Shown here: positions 18,973 to 29,071 of the stretch, in pieces | How positions within the stretch are numbered: the first letter of the stretch is position 1 | Layout of the letters: every line of letters starts with the position of its first letter | Source of the DNA: Lachnospiraceae bacterium | GTDB lineage: Bacteria > Bacillota > Clostridia > Lachnospirales > Lachnospiraceae | DNA length: 42,324 nucleotides | Direction of reading: 5' to 3' | Assembly: GCA_017393285.1 (NCBI GenBank) | Contig: JAFORL010000161.1 | Coordinates: 1 to 42,324 of the forward strand | Notes under the pieces: generated by a model | Told to the model about the DNA's origin: nothing | What the model saw: the letters and a program-made list of their open reading frames with translations, nothing else | Database searches by the model: none | Program-made: the position numbers and the translations under genes

Positions 18973-19426
18973 CTCTTTCATAAAATTGTCAGCAGATAGC
19001 TTTCTGCAAAGTCGCTTACAAATAAACATATCTACTAGATAACCAGACCTGTATGAGAAAATAGCCCTACTAGGCAGGCAAATGCAGTTGCTTTCATCCA
19101 AACAACCTTCACACTTTTTAGTTGCTCTTTTTACAAGAAAACCTTGTGTACCAGTTTTCTATCCTTCGCTTCCACCTAACTGTTATTGCTTAGATTGAAA
19201 ACTGATGCACAAATACAGACCTGTTACATTCTCCACATCCTCACGCGATTGCTTAGTTCAAAAACTAATATGCAAATTCAGACAGCTGTGTCAACAGCCA
19301 CTTTCAAAAGTAAACCCACTTTTATTTATGGTGATGTCCATTGGCTGACATGTAGTTTTACTTCAAAAGGGTTTTCCGTAGTCAACAGCATGCATGCTTG
19401 CATCTGTATCCCTCGCGGAATTTTTT
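18973..19426. other. Non-coding region between gdhA and glgP with direct repeats
   Basis: No gene. Two related units start TTGCTTAGATTGAAAACTGA (19186) and TTGCTTAGTTCAAAAACTAA (19249), 63 bp apart; each continues into a GCAAAT-type block followed by CAGAC. A CCTCGCGGA block (19411-19419) precedes the palindromic repeat at 19427, as at 39047. A 123-codon plus-strand frame across this area follows the repeats and the terminator and is not a gene. Confidence 0.5.
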
Positions 19427-19464
19427 GTGTAATAAGACAATTGCATCGCAATTACCTATTACGC
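19427..19464. repeat. Palindromic intergenic repeat, copy 1
   Basis: An imperfect hairpin: GTGTAATAAGACAATTGC, loop ATC, GCAATTACCTATTACGC. Together with the CCTCGCGGA block just upstream it matches the perfect copy at 39065-39101. Both copies lie directly outside the terminator of a minus-strand gene. Confidence 0.55.
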
Positions 19465-19502
19465 AAAAAGGACCTTTCCTTTTGTGGAACGGTCCTTTTT
19501 GC
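19463..19502 (-). terminator. Terminator after glgP
   Basis: GCAAAAAGGACC and GGTCCTTTTTGC form a perfect 12-bp stem with a 16-base loop, T-rich on both strands, 14 bp beyond the glgP stop. Confidence 0.8.
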
Positions 19503-19516
19503 TATCATAATATGGA

Positions 19517-21787
19517 TTAGTTATTTAAATTCCAAATATCATTATCGTATTGCTTAATTGTTCTGTCTGATGAGAAGAAACCTGCTTTTGCAATGTTTAC
19601 TAACATCTTCTTAGCCCAAGTCTTACGATCTGCATAATCAGCAAATGCTTGATCTTTTACCTTTACATAATCCTTGAAGTCAAGTAATGTCATGAACCAG
19701 TCTTTTGTAACTAATTCTTTGTGTAATCTTGCTAAATGATCATAGTGACCTACATTTAACATTTCTGGACTTAATAAGAATGCTACACACTTAGCAATCT
19801 CTGGGTCATTCTTGATGTAATCAAATGAGCAGTAATCTGCCTTTGCATAATGCTCGATAACTTGGTCAGAAGACTCACCAAAGATGTAAATATTTTCATC
19901 ACCAACTAAATCATGAATTTCTACGTTGGCACCATCATCTGTACCTAATGTAACAGCACCATTTAACATAAACTTCATGTTACCTGTTCCTGATGCTTCC
20001 TTAGATGCAAGTGAGATTTGCTCAGAAATATCACAAGCTGGGAATAACTTTTCACCAGCAGTTACGTTATAGTTTTCAACCATAACAACCTTCATGTATG
20101 GGCTAACTTCTGGATCATTGTTTACCAATTCTTGCAAACAGATAATTGTATGAATGATATCCTTTGCAATAATGTATGCAGGAGCCGCCTTAGCACCAAA
20201 GATAAAGTTGATTGGTGTAGCTGGCTTCTTGCCTTCTTTGATTTCTAAATATTTGTGAATGATGTATAATACATTCAATTGTTGACGTTTGTATTCATGT
20301 AAACGTTTTACTTGAATATCGTAGATTGCCTCATCATCTAAGTCTTGTCCAACATTTGCCTTAACGAACTTCTTCAAGTTCTTCTTAGCACTCTTCTTGA
20401 TGTTTAACAATTCTTCTAATGTTGCATCATCGTTTACGAAATCCATTAATTTTTCTAATTCATTTGCATCCTTCTTGAATCCTTCTCCAATCTTAGATGT
20501 GATGAAATCAGTCAAATCATGGTTACAGTGCATTAACCATCTACGGAAAGTAATACCATTTGTCTTGTTGTTGAACTTCTCTGGGTAAATCTTGTAGAAG
20601 TTATTTAATTCACTTTCCTTCAAGATACGAGTATGGTCAGCAGCAACACCGTTTACACTGTATGAGAAGTGAATATCCATATGTGCCATATGTACTCTGT
20701 TTGTATCATCAATGATAGCTACAGATGGATCACTAAATTCTTTCTTTACACGTGCATCTAAATCACGAATGATTGGTAACAAGTGTGGTACAACTTCTTC
20801 TAAGTAATCGATTGGCCATTTTTCCAATGCTTCTGCCAAGATTGTATGGTTTGTATATGCACATACTTTCTTCACTACAGCAATTGCTTCATCTGTTGTC
20901 AATCCTTCAGCTGTCATCAAACGAATCAATTCTGGAATTACCATACTAGGATGTGTATCGTTAATTTGGATTGTAACGTAATCTGCTAAATCACGTAAAT
21001 CTTTTAATCCTCTTTCTTTTGCTTCATCGATTGCTAATTGTGCACCGTTTGAAACCATGAAATATTGTTGATAAATACGAAGTAATTGACCTTCTCTTGT
21101 ACTATCATCTGGATAGATGAACAATGTAAGGTTCTTAGCGATATCATGTTGATCAAAGCTAATTCCGTCACCTTGTACCATCTTTTCATCTACTGTATCT
21201 ACATCAAATAAATGTAATTTGATAGACTTGCTATCGTAACCACTTACATCAATATCATACAATGTAGACTTTAATTCAAATCCCTTAAATGGAACTGTGT
21301 AAGATCTTTCTGGAACCTTTGTTGACCAGCAATTATCTGTAATCCAAGGATTTGGAGTTTCTTTTTGTAATTTATTTTCAAATACTTGCTTGAACAATCC
21401 CAAGTGATAGTTCAATGTAACACCTGCACCGTTCATGCCAAGTGTAGCAATAGAGTCGATGAAACATGCTGCAAGTCTTCCTAATCCACCATTACCAAGT
21501 GATGGCTCCATCTCGATTTCTTCGATTTCTGCAATGTTCTTACCAGCATCTGCAAGTTCCTTGCTAATTTCATCATAAATTCCAAGATTGATTAAGTTGT
21601 TAGATAATAACTTACCAATCAAGAACTCTGCTGAAATGTAATAAACCTTCTTCTTTCCTTCGTTGTAACCCTTGTTCTTAAGTGCATCCTTTGTAAGACT
21701 TAATAAACTTACGTACACTTCTTCGTTGGTACATTCAGCAATAGATCTACCAAACTGTTTCTTTACTACTTCTGCTAAATTTGACAT
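19517..21787 (-). CDS. glgP: Glycogen/maltodextrin phosphorylase
   Basis: A 756-residue PLP enzyme releasing glucose-1-phosphate from alpha-1,4-glucan. Typical GT35 blocks include [15 protein letters not shown], the glycine-rich [55 protein letters not shown] and the PLP-lysine motif [13 protein letters not shown] in the C-terminal third. The length fits the short bacterial type. Start: the ATG at 21787 is nine bases from AAAGGAG; a TTG one codon upstream is less likely. It stands alone, so it is not part of a glg operon here. It would mobilise stored glycogen or imported maltodextrin. Confidence 0.95.
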   Translation of the reverse strand: MSNLAEVVKKQFGRSIAECTNEEVYVSLLSLTKDALKNKGYNEGKKKVYYISAEFLIGKLLSNNLINLGIYDEISKELADAGKNIAEIEEIEMEPSLGNGGLGRLAACFIDSIATLGMNGAGVTLNYHLGLFKQVFENKLQKETPNPWITDNCWSTKVPERSYTVPFKGFELKSTLYDIDVSGYDSKSIKLHLFDVDTVDEKMVQGDGISFDQHDIAKNLTLFIYPDDSTREGQLLRIYQQYFMVSNGAQLAIDEAKERGLKDLRDLADYVTIQINDTHPSMVIPELIRLMTAEGLTTDEAIAVVKKVCAYTNHTILAEALEKWPIDYLEEVVPHLLPIIRDLDARVKKEFSDPSVAIIDDTNRVHMAHMDIHFSYSVNGVAADHTRILKESELNNFYKIYPEKFNNKTNGITFRRWLMHCNHDLTDFITSKIGEGFKKDANELEKLMDFVNDDATLEELLNIKKSAKKNLKKFVKANVGQDLDDEAIYDIQVKRLHEYKRQQLNVLYIIHKYLEIKEGKKPATPINFIFGAKAAPAYIIAKDIIHTIICLQELVNNDPEVSPYMKVVMVENYNVTAGEKLFPACDISEQISLASKEASGTGNMKFMLNGAVTLGTDDGANVEIHDLVGDENIYIFGESSDQVIEHYAKADYCSFDYIKNDPEIAKCVAFLLSPEMLNVGHYDHLARLHKELVTKDWFMTLLDFKDYVKVKDQAFADYADRKTWAKKMLVNIAKAGFFSSDRTIKQYDNDIWNLNN

Positions 21788-22355
21788 CAAATTATGCTCC
21801 TTTCTTTATCCGCCTATTTATTTTGAACTATCTTTCTAATAGTACGTTTCTCAAAATCGGCTCAACCTAAAATATTATACACTATTTTAGCTTTTTTTGC
21901 TAGTATTTCTTTTACTTTTTTAGAAACAGTTCACAAAGTATCATCAAGCTACTCATATAAGGCAAATGACAAAGCATATCGCCAAATACATACGCAATGG
22001 AACTGTTTTCTAAACCGTACATCGTACATATTAGTTATACATAATTTTCACCTATAATACAAGTACATATCTAACTAATTCTTGTACTATTCTATCCTCA
22101 TTATTGTTTTTTTGCCCCAAAAACCTATATTTTTTTATGTTAATATATCCAAAACTATCTTTCTAACATCATTTTATCTAAAATCAGTGTATTCGTTTAG
22201 CCACGAACTAAAGTCAACGGGCCTCTTACTTCCCCGACCTTATAATCTACAATCTCCACAGGCTGCAACCCAACTCTGTCTTTGTTTCATTTGCGTCACC
22301 CGACACCTCGTAACCTACAATCTTTACAGACTACGAAGGCCAAAATGTATATCCA
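21788..22355. other. Upstream region of glgP with repeats
   Basis: No gene is supported. A perfect -10 box, TATAAT on the minus strand (21874-21879), with a weak TAGCAA -35, may drive glgP. Two related segments, CCCGACCTTATAATCTACAA (22233) and CCCGACACCTCGTAACCTAC (22299), lie 66 bp apart and share TACAATCT..ACAG.CT. AACTATCTTTCTAA occurs at about 21827 and again at about 22154. The 156-codon plus-strand frame that starts at 22082 is antisense to the downstream gene and is rejected. Confidence 0.45.
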
Positions 22356-23525
22356 TCAATCATAAGCCAACGCAGCTAACATATTTTTCAACGAGAATAC
22401 CTTATGATTGGTCAATGCTTTTTCAAATGCCAAAATATTCTCATCTGCATGTTCTAATTCTCTGGCAAACTGGTATACAATTGCCACCCATGCACTTTTT
22501 TCCGGCAATTTTTTTCCCATTAAATAAGTCGCCAGCATCATTTCTTCAATAAAAAATGTACTCATTACTGCAAACTTCACCTTGGTATAGGCTCTTCCAT
22601 CATAAACTGCTCCGCAATAATAATGCAAAATAAAATACACCACTATTTGCTCTGTAAATAACTCATACACTTCCCGGTACCCTTCTGACTTGCAATCTGC
22701 TATGAATTTTTTTCTCTTCTCCAGATAATCTTCATCTCCCTTTTTATATAGATTGTCTGACACTCTTTCCAGCCATCGTTTCCAGGAAGGTTGTCGAATC
22801 TCCATTTGCAAAAAGACGTAATTTAATGCTTTTCCGATTTTATATCTGCTTCTTCCATTTCTCATTTCCTGCATTTTTTCTTCATAAAACTGTAATGCAT
22901 TTTTCTTTTGATAACGGGCAAGCAATGCATCGATTTCAAAAAGTTGTTCGTCACGAATCCGTCTCTGCATATCATGGGCATATCCCAAGGCAATTCCAAA
23001 TCTGTGTCTCGCAGATAAACTTCTATTCTGCAACAAATCCAGCATATAATCTCTACTATCTTCCAGTTTTGTATAAAAAAATAAATCAAATACTTCCTCT
23101 AAATCTTCCGTATCTTCCTCTTTGGTTTCATACAACAATTTTGTCTTTTCTTTTCTTCCCAATAAAAGATCCGCCACTACAGGACAAGACATACATAAAA
23201 ATTCTTCTCTGACTCCAGCAAATTCTTCCACATATCTTGGATACATTTTACAGGTTCGGCATAAGGTATCCTCTCCCATTTCCTGATAAATATCACATAA
23301 ATTATCTTCATTCAGAAAACTGCATCTACCTGCATACTGACGAAAACAACCTTCCTGCCAGTCTATTTCATTGTATAATCGATTTCCAAATGGACTTTTG
23401 TTCTCTTTATATTTTTGTTGTGTCTGTTCGTCTATTACAATTTGCCATCCTGCGCAGCAGGTATCCGGACAATCTTGCGCGATACAACGAAATTGATCAA
23501 AATAATTTGGTCTTACGTATTCCAT
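22356..23525 (-). CDS. FliB-like cysteine-rich protein (flagellin lysine-N-methylase family)
   Basis: A 389-residue protein whose N-terminus carries the FliB/YkgJ-type cysteine pattern: Cys14, 19, 23 and 24 (CIAQDCPDTCCAGW), then Cys60, 68, 77, 89, 92, 111 and 114. The arrangement is suited to a metal or Fe-S centre. The C-terminal about 270 residues are helical. In Salmonella, FliB methylates flagellin lysines; the homologues in Clostridia are annotated the same way. No flagellar gene is nearby, so the substrate here is open. The start is set at 23525, where GGTGG lies six bases upstream; a GTG three codons earlier is possible. It is separated from aspartokinase by a terminator. Confidence 0.75.
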   Translation of the reverse strand: MEYVRPNYFDQFRCIAQDCPDTCCAGWQIVIDEQTQQKYKENKSPFGNRLYNEIDWQEGCFRQYAGRCSFLNEDNLCDIYQEMGEDTLCRTCKMYPRYVEEFAGVREEFLCMSCPVVADLLLGRKEKTKLLYETKEEDTEDLEEVFDLFFYTKLEDSRDYMLDLLQNRSLSARHRFGIALGYAHDMQRRIRDEQLFEIDALLARYQKKNALQFYEEKMQEMRNGRSRYKIGKALNYVFLQMEIRQPSWKRWLERVSDNLYKKGDEDYLEKRKKFIADCKSEGYREVYELFTEQIVVYFILHYYCGAVYDGRAYTKVKFAVMSTFFIEEMMLATYLMGKKLPEKSAWVAIVYQFARELEHADENILAFEKALTNHKVFSLKNMLAALAYD

Positions 23526-23771
23526 ATTTTCCACCCCAAGCTAACATATTCTCTCAAAGTTTCTGTTTACAATCTACATTCCCTGCTACAAGGTATCGAT
23601 TCTGCTATCACGCAAATCTTCCCTCCAAGTTCCTGCTTAATTTTTAAGAAATTCCCGGACTTCATGTACCAATGCTTCTCATATCTTCAAAACTCTTTTT
23701 TAAGGCTCGATTCCCCAGTAGTTCCCAGGCTATATATACCTTGAACCAGTTTTCAATCGATAAAGAAGATA
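23526..23771. other. Intergenic region upstream of the FliB-like gene
   Basis: No gene. Two weakly similar segments, CTCTCAAAGTTTCTGTTTAC (23551) and CCCTCCAAGTTCCTGCTTAA (23621), match at 15 of 20 bases and lie 70 bp apart, close to the spacing of the clearer repeat pairs. Confidence 0.35.
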
Positions 23772-23811
23772 AAAGACCGGAAAAAGAATGTACACTCTTT
23801 CTCCGATCTTT
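23772..23811 (-). terminator. Terminator after aspartokinase
   Basis: AAAGACCGGAAAAAGA and TCTTTCTCCGATCTTT pair with one mismatch and a bulge around TGTACAC; T-rich flanks occur on the minus strand. It lies 16 bp past the aspartokinase stop. Confidence 0.7.
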
Positions 23812-23827
23812 CATTTTCATAAACACA

Positions 23828-25141
23828 TTAATCTTGTACAAATGTATCATAAATTGCTTTAATTGCAGCGTTAAAGTCACAATTACTTACACCAATGATG
23901 ATATTTAACTCACTAGAGCCCTGATCAATCATCTTAACATTTACTTTTGCATGTGCCAATGCTGAGAAGATACGTCCTGCTGTACCTCTTGTAGCTTTCA
24001 TACCACGACCAACCACAGCGATTAATGCCAAATCACTTTCTAATTCGATGGTATCTGGCTGTACTTCACGATCAATTCCTGCAAGAATTTGTTGTTCTTT
24101 TCCTTCAAATTCCTTTTGGTCTACAAAAATAGTCATGGTATCAATTCCAGAAGGCATATGTTCAAATGAAACACCATTTTGTTCGAATACGCTCAATACC
24201 TTGCGACCGAAACCAATTTCTGAATTCATCATGTCTTTTTCAATATTTACTGCTACAAATCCTTTTGTACCAGCCATACCTGTAATGACATATTCAGGTG
24301 TATGACAGGTGCTCTTAACAATCATAGTTCCTGCATCTTCTGGTGCATTTGTGTTACGAATGTTAATTGGAATACCAGCTTGTCTAACAGGGAAGATTGC
24401 ATCTTCATGTAATACAGATGCACCCATGTATGCCAACTCACGAAGTTCCTTATATGTGATTACTTTAATTACCTTTGGATGCTTGATGATTCTTGGATCT
24501 GCAACTAAGAAACCAGATACATCTGTCCAGTTTTCATACAAATCAACTTTTGCAGCCTTTGCAACAATAGAACCTGTCACATCAGAACCACCTCTTGAAA
24601 ATGTACGAACAGTACCATCTGGATTTGAACCATAAAATCCTGGGATAACTGCACGATTTTCTTTGGATAACCTTTCACTCAATACCTTATTTGTCTTTTC
24701 AGCATCAAAATTTCCATTTTCGTCGAAGAAAATTACTTCTGCAGAGTCAATAAAGTTATATCCTAAATAATTAGCCATAATAATACCATTCAAGTACTCT
24801 CCACGAGATGCAGCATAATTGTTTCCTGCTTTATTTTTAAAATTTTCTTCTACTTTTTTGAATTCTTCATCTAATGATAATTTAAGACCCAATCCCTTAA
24901 TAATCTCTTCGTATCTAGCCTTAATTGCTTTTAAATCTTTTGAAAAATCTTTTCCCGCTTCTGCTAATGCATAACAAGCATATAACATATCTGTTACTTT
25001 TGTATCGTCTGAAAAACGCTTACCTGGTGCAGAAGGTACCACATATTTTCTGCTTTCATCCGCACGAATAATGTTACCAACCTTCTTAAATTGTTCTGCG
25101 CTTGCTAATGAACTACCACCAAACTTAACTACTTTTTTCAT
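23828..25141 (-). CDS. Aspartate kinase
   Basis: A 437-residue enzyme phosphorylating aspartate, the first step toward lysine, threonine and methionine. The N-terminal amino-acid-kinase domain starts VVKFGGSSLAS, has SAPGKRFSDDTKVTD around residue 37, and FSRGGSDVTGSIVAKA near 180. From about residue 300 two ACT domains follow (SEIGFGRKVLSVFEQNGVSF; LIAVVGRGMKATRGTAGRIF), pointing to feedback control by an end-product amino acid. The sequence is closest in my memory to the Bacillus YclM/AKIII type rather than LysC, which has an internal beta-subunit start. The gene is monocistronic, with a promoter at 25291-25319 and a leader holding two hairpins. Confidence 0.92.
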   Translation of the reverse strand: MKKVVKFGGSSLASAEQFKKVGNIIRADESRKYVVPSAPGKRFSDDTKVTDMLYACYALAEAGKDFSKDLKAIKARYEEIIKGLGLKLSLDEEFKKVEENFKNKAGNNYAASRGEYLNGIIMANYLGYNFIDSAEVIFFDENGNFDAEKTNKVLSERLSKENRAVIPGFYGSNPDGTVRTFSRGGSDVTGSIVAKAAKVDLYENWTDVSGFLVADPRIIKHPKVIKVITYKELRELAYMGASVLHEDAIFPVRQAGIPINIRNTNAPEDAGTMIVKSTCHTPEYVITGMAGTKGFVAVNIEKDMMNSEIGFGRKVLSVFEQNGVSFEHMPSGIDTMTIFVDQKEFEGKEQQILAGIDREVQPDTIELESDLALIAVVGRGMKATRGTAGRIFSALAHAKVNVKMIDQGSSELNIIIGVSNCDFNAAIKAIYDTFVQD

Positions 25142-25210
25142 AACTATCTACCTATGCCTTTCTTGATTATTATATATTGTAACAATTTAACCTATGGTCA
25201 ATCTGTAATA

Positions 25211-25280
25211 GCAAGGGTGTATAACTCCACCCTCTTGCATGTCCGTCTGTCGTGTATAAAAGTGTGTGAGAAAAACACAC
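25211..25280 (-). promoter_or_regulatory. Two-hairpin leader of the aspartokinase gene
   Basis: GCAAGGGTGT with ACCCTCTTGC (25211-25238) and GTGTG with CACAC (25262-25280) form two stems between promoter and start. The minus strand contains AGGGTGGA, which recalls the T-box loop, but ACCGCG is absent and the leader (about 150 nt) is too short for a T-box. It does not look like a lysine riboswitch either. Confidence 0.35.
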
Positions 25281-25290
25281 CGACTGTATT

Positions 25291-25319
25291 ATAGTACACA
25301 TCTACATTTAAAATGTCAA
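25291..25319 (-). promoter_or_regulatory. Putative aspartokinase promoter
   Basis: On the minus strand TTGACA (25314-25319) is followed after 17 bp by TACTAT (25291-25296). An overlapping TATAAT (25288-25293) has a 20-bp spacer. The leader to the ATG is about 145 nt. Confidence 0.6.
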
Positions 25320-25349
25320 GTACTATTTGCAATTGTGAAAGCAAAATGC

Positions 25350-25380
25350 GTAACAGTTCAGCCAAAGACTGAACTGCTAC
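25350..25380 (-). terminator. Palindromic repeat at the end of the ABC exporter operon
   Basis: GTAACAGTTCAG and CTGAACTGCTAC pair around a seven-base loop, 13 bp past the last exporter gene. It is the clearest member of the GTAACAGTTCAG family and may serve as terminator, although its T-tail is weak. Confidence 0.5.
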
Positions 25381-25392
25381 TTTCATTTTACA

Positions 25393-27294
25393 TTATTCCA
25401 ATTCAAATGCCCCTGTGTATAATTGATAGTATTTTCCTTTTTCCGCAATGAGTTTTTCATGGCTGCCTCGTTCAATAATGCGACCTTGCTCCAATACCAT
25501 AATCACATCTGCATTTTTTACTGTGGATAAGCGATGGGCAATCACAAACACAGTTCTACCCTTCATCAAAGAATCCATACCCCTTTGTACAATTGCTTCG
25601 GTTCTGGTATCAATGGAAGATGTTGCCTCATCCAGAATCATAACAGGTGGGTCTGCAACTGCAGCTCTTGCTATAGCAAGCAATTGCCTTTGTCCCTGTG
25701 AAAGATTGGCACCATTTCCGGTAAGCATGGTATTGTAACCATCTGGCAAACGAGTAATAAAATCATCTGCGCCTGCAAGTTTTGCAGCTGCAATACATTC
25801 TTCCTCCGTAGCATCCAATTTACCATAACGAATATTATCCATAACGGTTCCTGTAAACAAATTGGTCTCTTGCAATACAATACCCAAAGAACGTCGCAAA
25901 TCTGCCTTTTTAATTTTATTAATATTGATACCGTCATATCGAATTTTACCATCGGCAATATCATAAAATCGATTAATCAAATTGGTAATGGTTGTTTTAC
26001 CTGCACCGGTTGCACCCACAAATGCTACTTTTTGTCCAGGTTCCGCAAAGACATCGATATTATGTAATACCAGCTTCTCCTCCGTATATCCAAAATCCAC
26101 ATCGAACAGTCTCACGTCACCAGCCAGTTTTGTATAGGTCACACTATGATCTGCCATGTGCGGATGTTTCCATGCCCACATACCTGTGTGTTCCTTGCAT
26201 TCTACAATCTTTCCATCTACTTCCTTGGCGTTTACCAATGTTACATAGCCTTCATCTACTTCCGGTTCCTGATCGATTAACTCAAAAATTCGATTGGCAC
26301 CTGCCATCGCCATTACAATGGAATTGATTTGTTGCGATACCTGACTAATATTGCCGGAAAATTGCTTTGTCATATTCAAAAATGGTACTAAAATACTAAC
26401 ACCCATGGCAATTTGCGAAAATCCAACATTAGGTACCTTAAAATAAATCAGCAAACCACCCACTGCTGCCACAACTACATATAATACATTTCCAATATTA
26501 TTCAATACTGGCATCAACATATTTGCAAACCGATTGGCAGTTTCCGCATGTACAAATAATTCTTCATTTAAACGGTCAAAGGCTTCTTTCGTTTCTTCCT
26601 CGTGACAGAATACTTTTACAACCTTCTCTCCATTCATGATTTCTTCCACATAACCTTCCAATTTACCTACGGATTGTTGCTGGCGAATAAAATATTTTGC
26701 AGAAGAGCCACCAATCTTTTTGGTTACAATAAACATAAAGATTACGCCTACGACTACCACCAAAGCCAACCAAACGCTAAAATACAGCATCAAAACAAAA
26801 TTGGTACACACAATGACAGAAGCATTTATCAACTGTGGAATACTTTGGGAAATCATTTGTCTGAGGGTATCTATATCATTTGTATAATAACTCATGATAT
26901 CACCATGATTGTTCACATCAAAATATTTAATTGGTAAATTTTGCATACCCTTGAACATTTTTACACGTAATTTTTTTAGCGAGCCTTGTGTAATAATGGC
27001 CATCATTTGATTATAGGTAAATCCTGCTACCAAAGAGAAGAAATACAGGATTGCCAAAATGCTTACCAATTTTATGATTTTACCGGATACCCCATTCCAG
27101 TCTCCGCTTTGATAATTGTCATGAATAACTGCAATTACCTGTTGCATAAAAATACTTGGAATGGAAGATACCACTGCACTAAACAAAATACAAATCAAGA
27201 CCAATGGAAGCATAATTGGATAAAACGAAAACAAAGTCTGAAGCAGCCGTTTCATTGTGCCTTTTTTTACCATCGCATTATTCTTCATCTTCAT
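25393..27294 (-). CDS. ABC exporter half-transporter, catalytically complete partner (pair 2)
   Basis: A 633-residue fused membrane-ATPase protein. Six membrane helices lie within about 20-320 and the nucleotide-binding domain within about 390-633. The Walker A motif is GATGAGKTT (427-435), the signature LSQGQ, Walker B LDE with catalytic Glu556, and the switch His587 (IAHR). A stretch of about 50 residues (about 345-395) between membrane and ATPase domains is longer than in the other three subunits. Its start overlaps the end of the preceding subunit by 17 bp; the ATG at 27294 is preferred over the GTG before it. With that partner it forms a heterodimer of the LmrCD/BmrCD/TM287-288 kind, typically exporting lipids, peptides or drugs. 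Substrate unknown. Confidence 0.9.
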   Translation of the reverse strand: MKMKNNAMVKKGTMKRLLQTLFSFYPIMLPLVLICILFSAVVSSIPSIFMQQVIAVIHDNYQSGDWNGVSGKIIKLVSILAILYFFSLVAGFTYNQMMAIITQGSLKKLRVKMFKGMQNLPIKYFDVNNHGDIMSYYTNDIDTLRQMISQSIPQLINASVIVCTNFVLMLYFSVWLALVVVVGVIFMFIVTKKIGGSSAKYFIRQQQSVGKLEGYVEEIMNGEKVVKVFCHEEETKEAFDRLNEELFVHAETANRFANMLMPVLNNIGNVLYVVVAAVGGLLIYFKVPNVGFSQIAMGVSILVPFLNMTKQFSGNISQVSQQINSIVMAMAGANRIFELIDQEPEVDEGYVTLVNAKEVDGKIVECKEHTGMWAWKHPHMADHSVTYTKLAGDVRLFDVDFGYTEEKLVLHNIDVFAEPGQKVAFVGATGAGKTTITNLINRFYDIADGKIRYDGININKIKKADLRRSLGIVLQETNLFTGTVMDNIRYGKLDATEEECIAAAKLAGADDFITRLPDGYNTMLTGNGANLSQGQRQLLAIARAAVADPPVMILDEATSSIDTRTEAIVQRGMDSLMKGRTVFVIAHRLSTVKNADVIMVLEQGRIIERGSHEKLIAEKGKYYQLYTGAFELE

Positions 27295-29023
27295 CACCTA
27301 CCTTATTTTGAGAAGTATAGATTTCTTTATAAATCTGATTGTGTTGCATCAATTCCTCATGGGTACCTATTCCGTTAATCTTGCCACTTTCCATAACAAT
27401 AATACGGTCTGCATCCTGTACAGAAGAAATTCTCTGGGCAATGATAATCTTTGTAGTTTCCGGAATATAAGTACGAAAGGCCTGTCGAATTAAACTATCG
27501 GTTTTTGTATCTACAGCACTGGTAGAATCATCTAAAATCAATATTTTCGGTTTTTTCAACAAAGCTCTTGCAATACACAGACGTTGTTTTTGTCCGCCAG
27601 ATACATTGGCGCCTCCCTGCTCTATATATGTATCATATCCATCAGGAAATCTTTGTACAAATTCGTCAGCCTGTGCTAATTTACATGCCTCTACTACTTC
27701 TTCATCTGTTGCCTCAGGATTACCCCAGCGTAAATTTTCCATAATGGTTCCAGAAAACAAGACATTCTTTTGTAATACTACAGAAACCGCATTTCGTAAT
27801 GTATTCAAATCATATTGCCGAACATCCACACCACCTACGCTTACTTTTCCTTCTGTGGTATCATATAATCGGGAAATCAATTGAATCAAGGAAGACTTTG
27901 ATGAACCAGTTCCCCCAATAATTCCAATGGTTTCACCCGATGCAATCTCTAAATTGATATCTGATAATGCGTATTTTACAGCTTTTTTTGCATATTTAAA
28001 ACTTACATTTTCAAACTGAATAGAACCATCTTTTACCTCTGTCACACTATTTTCAGGATTCTGAATGGCACTTACATCCTCCAAAACTTCCGCAATGCGC
28101 TTTCCCGATTCTAAGGACATGGTAACCATAACAAAAACCATGGATACCATCATCAAACTGATTAAAATCTGAAATCCATAGGTAAGCAGGGAAGACAGTT
28201 GTCCCACATTTACATCTAATCCCTTTGTGGTAATAATGACATAAGAGCCAAAATACATAACAAATAACATAACTGCATACAAACAGAATTGCATAACAGG
28301 CGCATTCAAAGCTAAAATTCTTTCTGCCTTTGTAAAATCTTTGCATACATCCTCTGCTGCCAACTCAAATTTTTCTTTTTCATATTCTTCTCTTACATAA
28401 GATTTTACAACACGCATGGATTTTACATTTTCCTGGATTGAATTATTTAAGTTATCATATTTTTTAAATACAGCCTGGAACAAAGGCATAACACTACGGA
28501 TTACCATAGCCAGTACAAAAGTCAAAAGAGGTGCTACAATTACAAAAATCAGTGCAAGTTTACCTCCCATGTAAAATGCCATAAAAATAGCCACCACAAA
28601 CATCAATGGGGCACGAACTGCCAATCGGATTAGCATCATAAATGCCATCTGCACATTCATAACATCTGTTGTCAGTCGAGTTACCAAAGACGAAGTCGAA
28701 AAGCGGTCTATATTTTCAAAAGAAAATTCTTGAATTTTATAGAACATGTCTTTTCTTAAATTTTTGGCAAAACCACATGCTGCTCTAGATGCAGTTGCAC
28801 CGGCTATACCTCCAAAAGCCAAGGAAATAAAAGCCATCAACACTAACACAAGGCCATTTTTCCAGATTACCTCCAAGCCACAGCCTGCCTGAATCTGATT
28901 TACCAATCGTGCAATCATAAATGGAATAATACATTCCATGAATACTTCACCAATAATAAAAATTGGTGTCAGAATTGTAGCTTTCTTATATTCTCTTAAG
29001 CTACCTGCTAATCGTTTTACCAT
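27278..29023 (-). CDS. ABC exporter half-transporter with degenerate ATPase site (pair 2)
   Basis: A 581-residue membrane-ATPase fusion. Walker A is GGTGSSKSS (370-378) and the signature VSGGQ. Walker B ends LDDS, so Asp499 replaces the catalytic Glu, and the H-loop has Gln530 (IAQR) instead of His. These are the usual marks of the non-hydrolysing half of a heterodimeric exporter; the complete half is the next gene. The start is set at Met 29023, nine bases after AAGGAG; the ATG at 29032 abuts the ribosome site. Fourth gene of the five-gene operon, 48 bp after the HAD phosphatase gene. Confidence 0.9.
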   Translation of the reverse strand: MVKRLAGSLREYKKATILTPIFIIGEVFMECIIPFMIARLVNQIQAGCGLEVIWKNGLVLVLMAFISLAFGGIAGATASRAACGFAKNLRKDMFYKIQEFSFENIDRFSTSSLVTRLTTDVMNVQMAFMMLIRLAVRAPLMFVVAIFMAFYMGGKLALIFVIVAPLLTFVLAMVIRSVMPLFQAVFKKYDNLNNSIQENVKSMRVVKSYVREEYEKEKFELAAEDVCKDFTKAERILALNAPVMQFCLYAVMLFVMYFGSYVIITTKGLDVNVGQLSSLLTYGFQILISLMMVSMVFVMVTMSLESGKRIAEVLEDVSAIQNPENSVTEVKDGSIQFENVSFKYAKKAVKYALSDINLEIASGETIGIIGGTGSSKSSLIQLISRLYDTTEGKVSVGGVDVRQYDLNTLRNAVSVVLQKNVLFSGTIMENLRWGNPEATDEEVVEACKLAQADEFVQRFPDGYDTYIEQGGANVSGGQKQRLCIARALLKKPKILILDDSTSAVDTKTDSLIRQAFRTYIPETTKIIIAQRISSVQDADRIIVMESGKINGIGTHEELMQHNQIYKEIYTSQNKVGDEDEE

Positions 29024-29071
29024 TTCTATCATCTCCTTCTTATGTGTAAAACAATTTCATATCAAAAAGAA

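Noticed and set aside
19186..19557. 123-codon plus-strand frame between gdhA and glgP
   Set aside because: It crosses direct repeats, a palindromic repeat and the glgP terminator, and has no family resemblance.
22082..22552. 156-codon plus-strand frame
   Set aside because: It overlaps the FliB-like gene antisense, lacks a ribosome site, and runs through intergenic repeats with low-complexity composition.
25141..25296. T-box or lysine riboswitch before aspartokinase
   Set aside because: Only AGGGTGGA matches the T-box loop; ACCGCG, a long stem I and a terminator are missing. The leader is too short and lacks the lysine riboswitch core.
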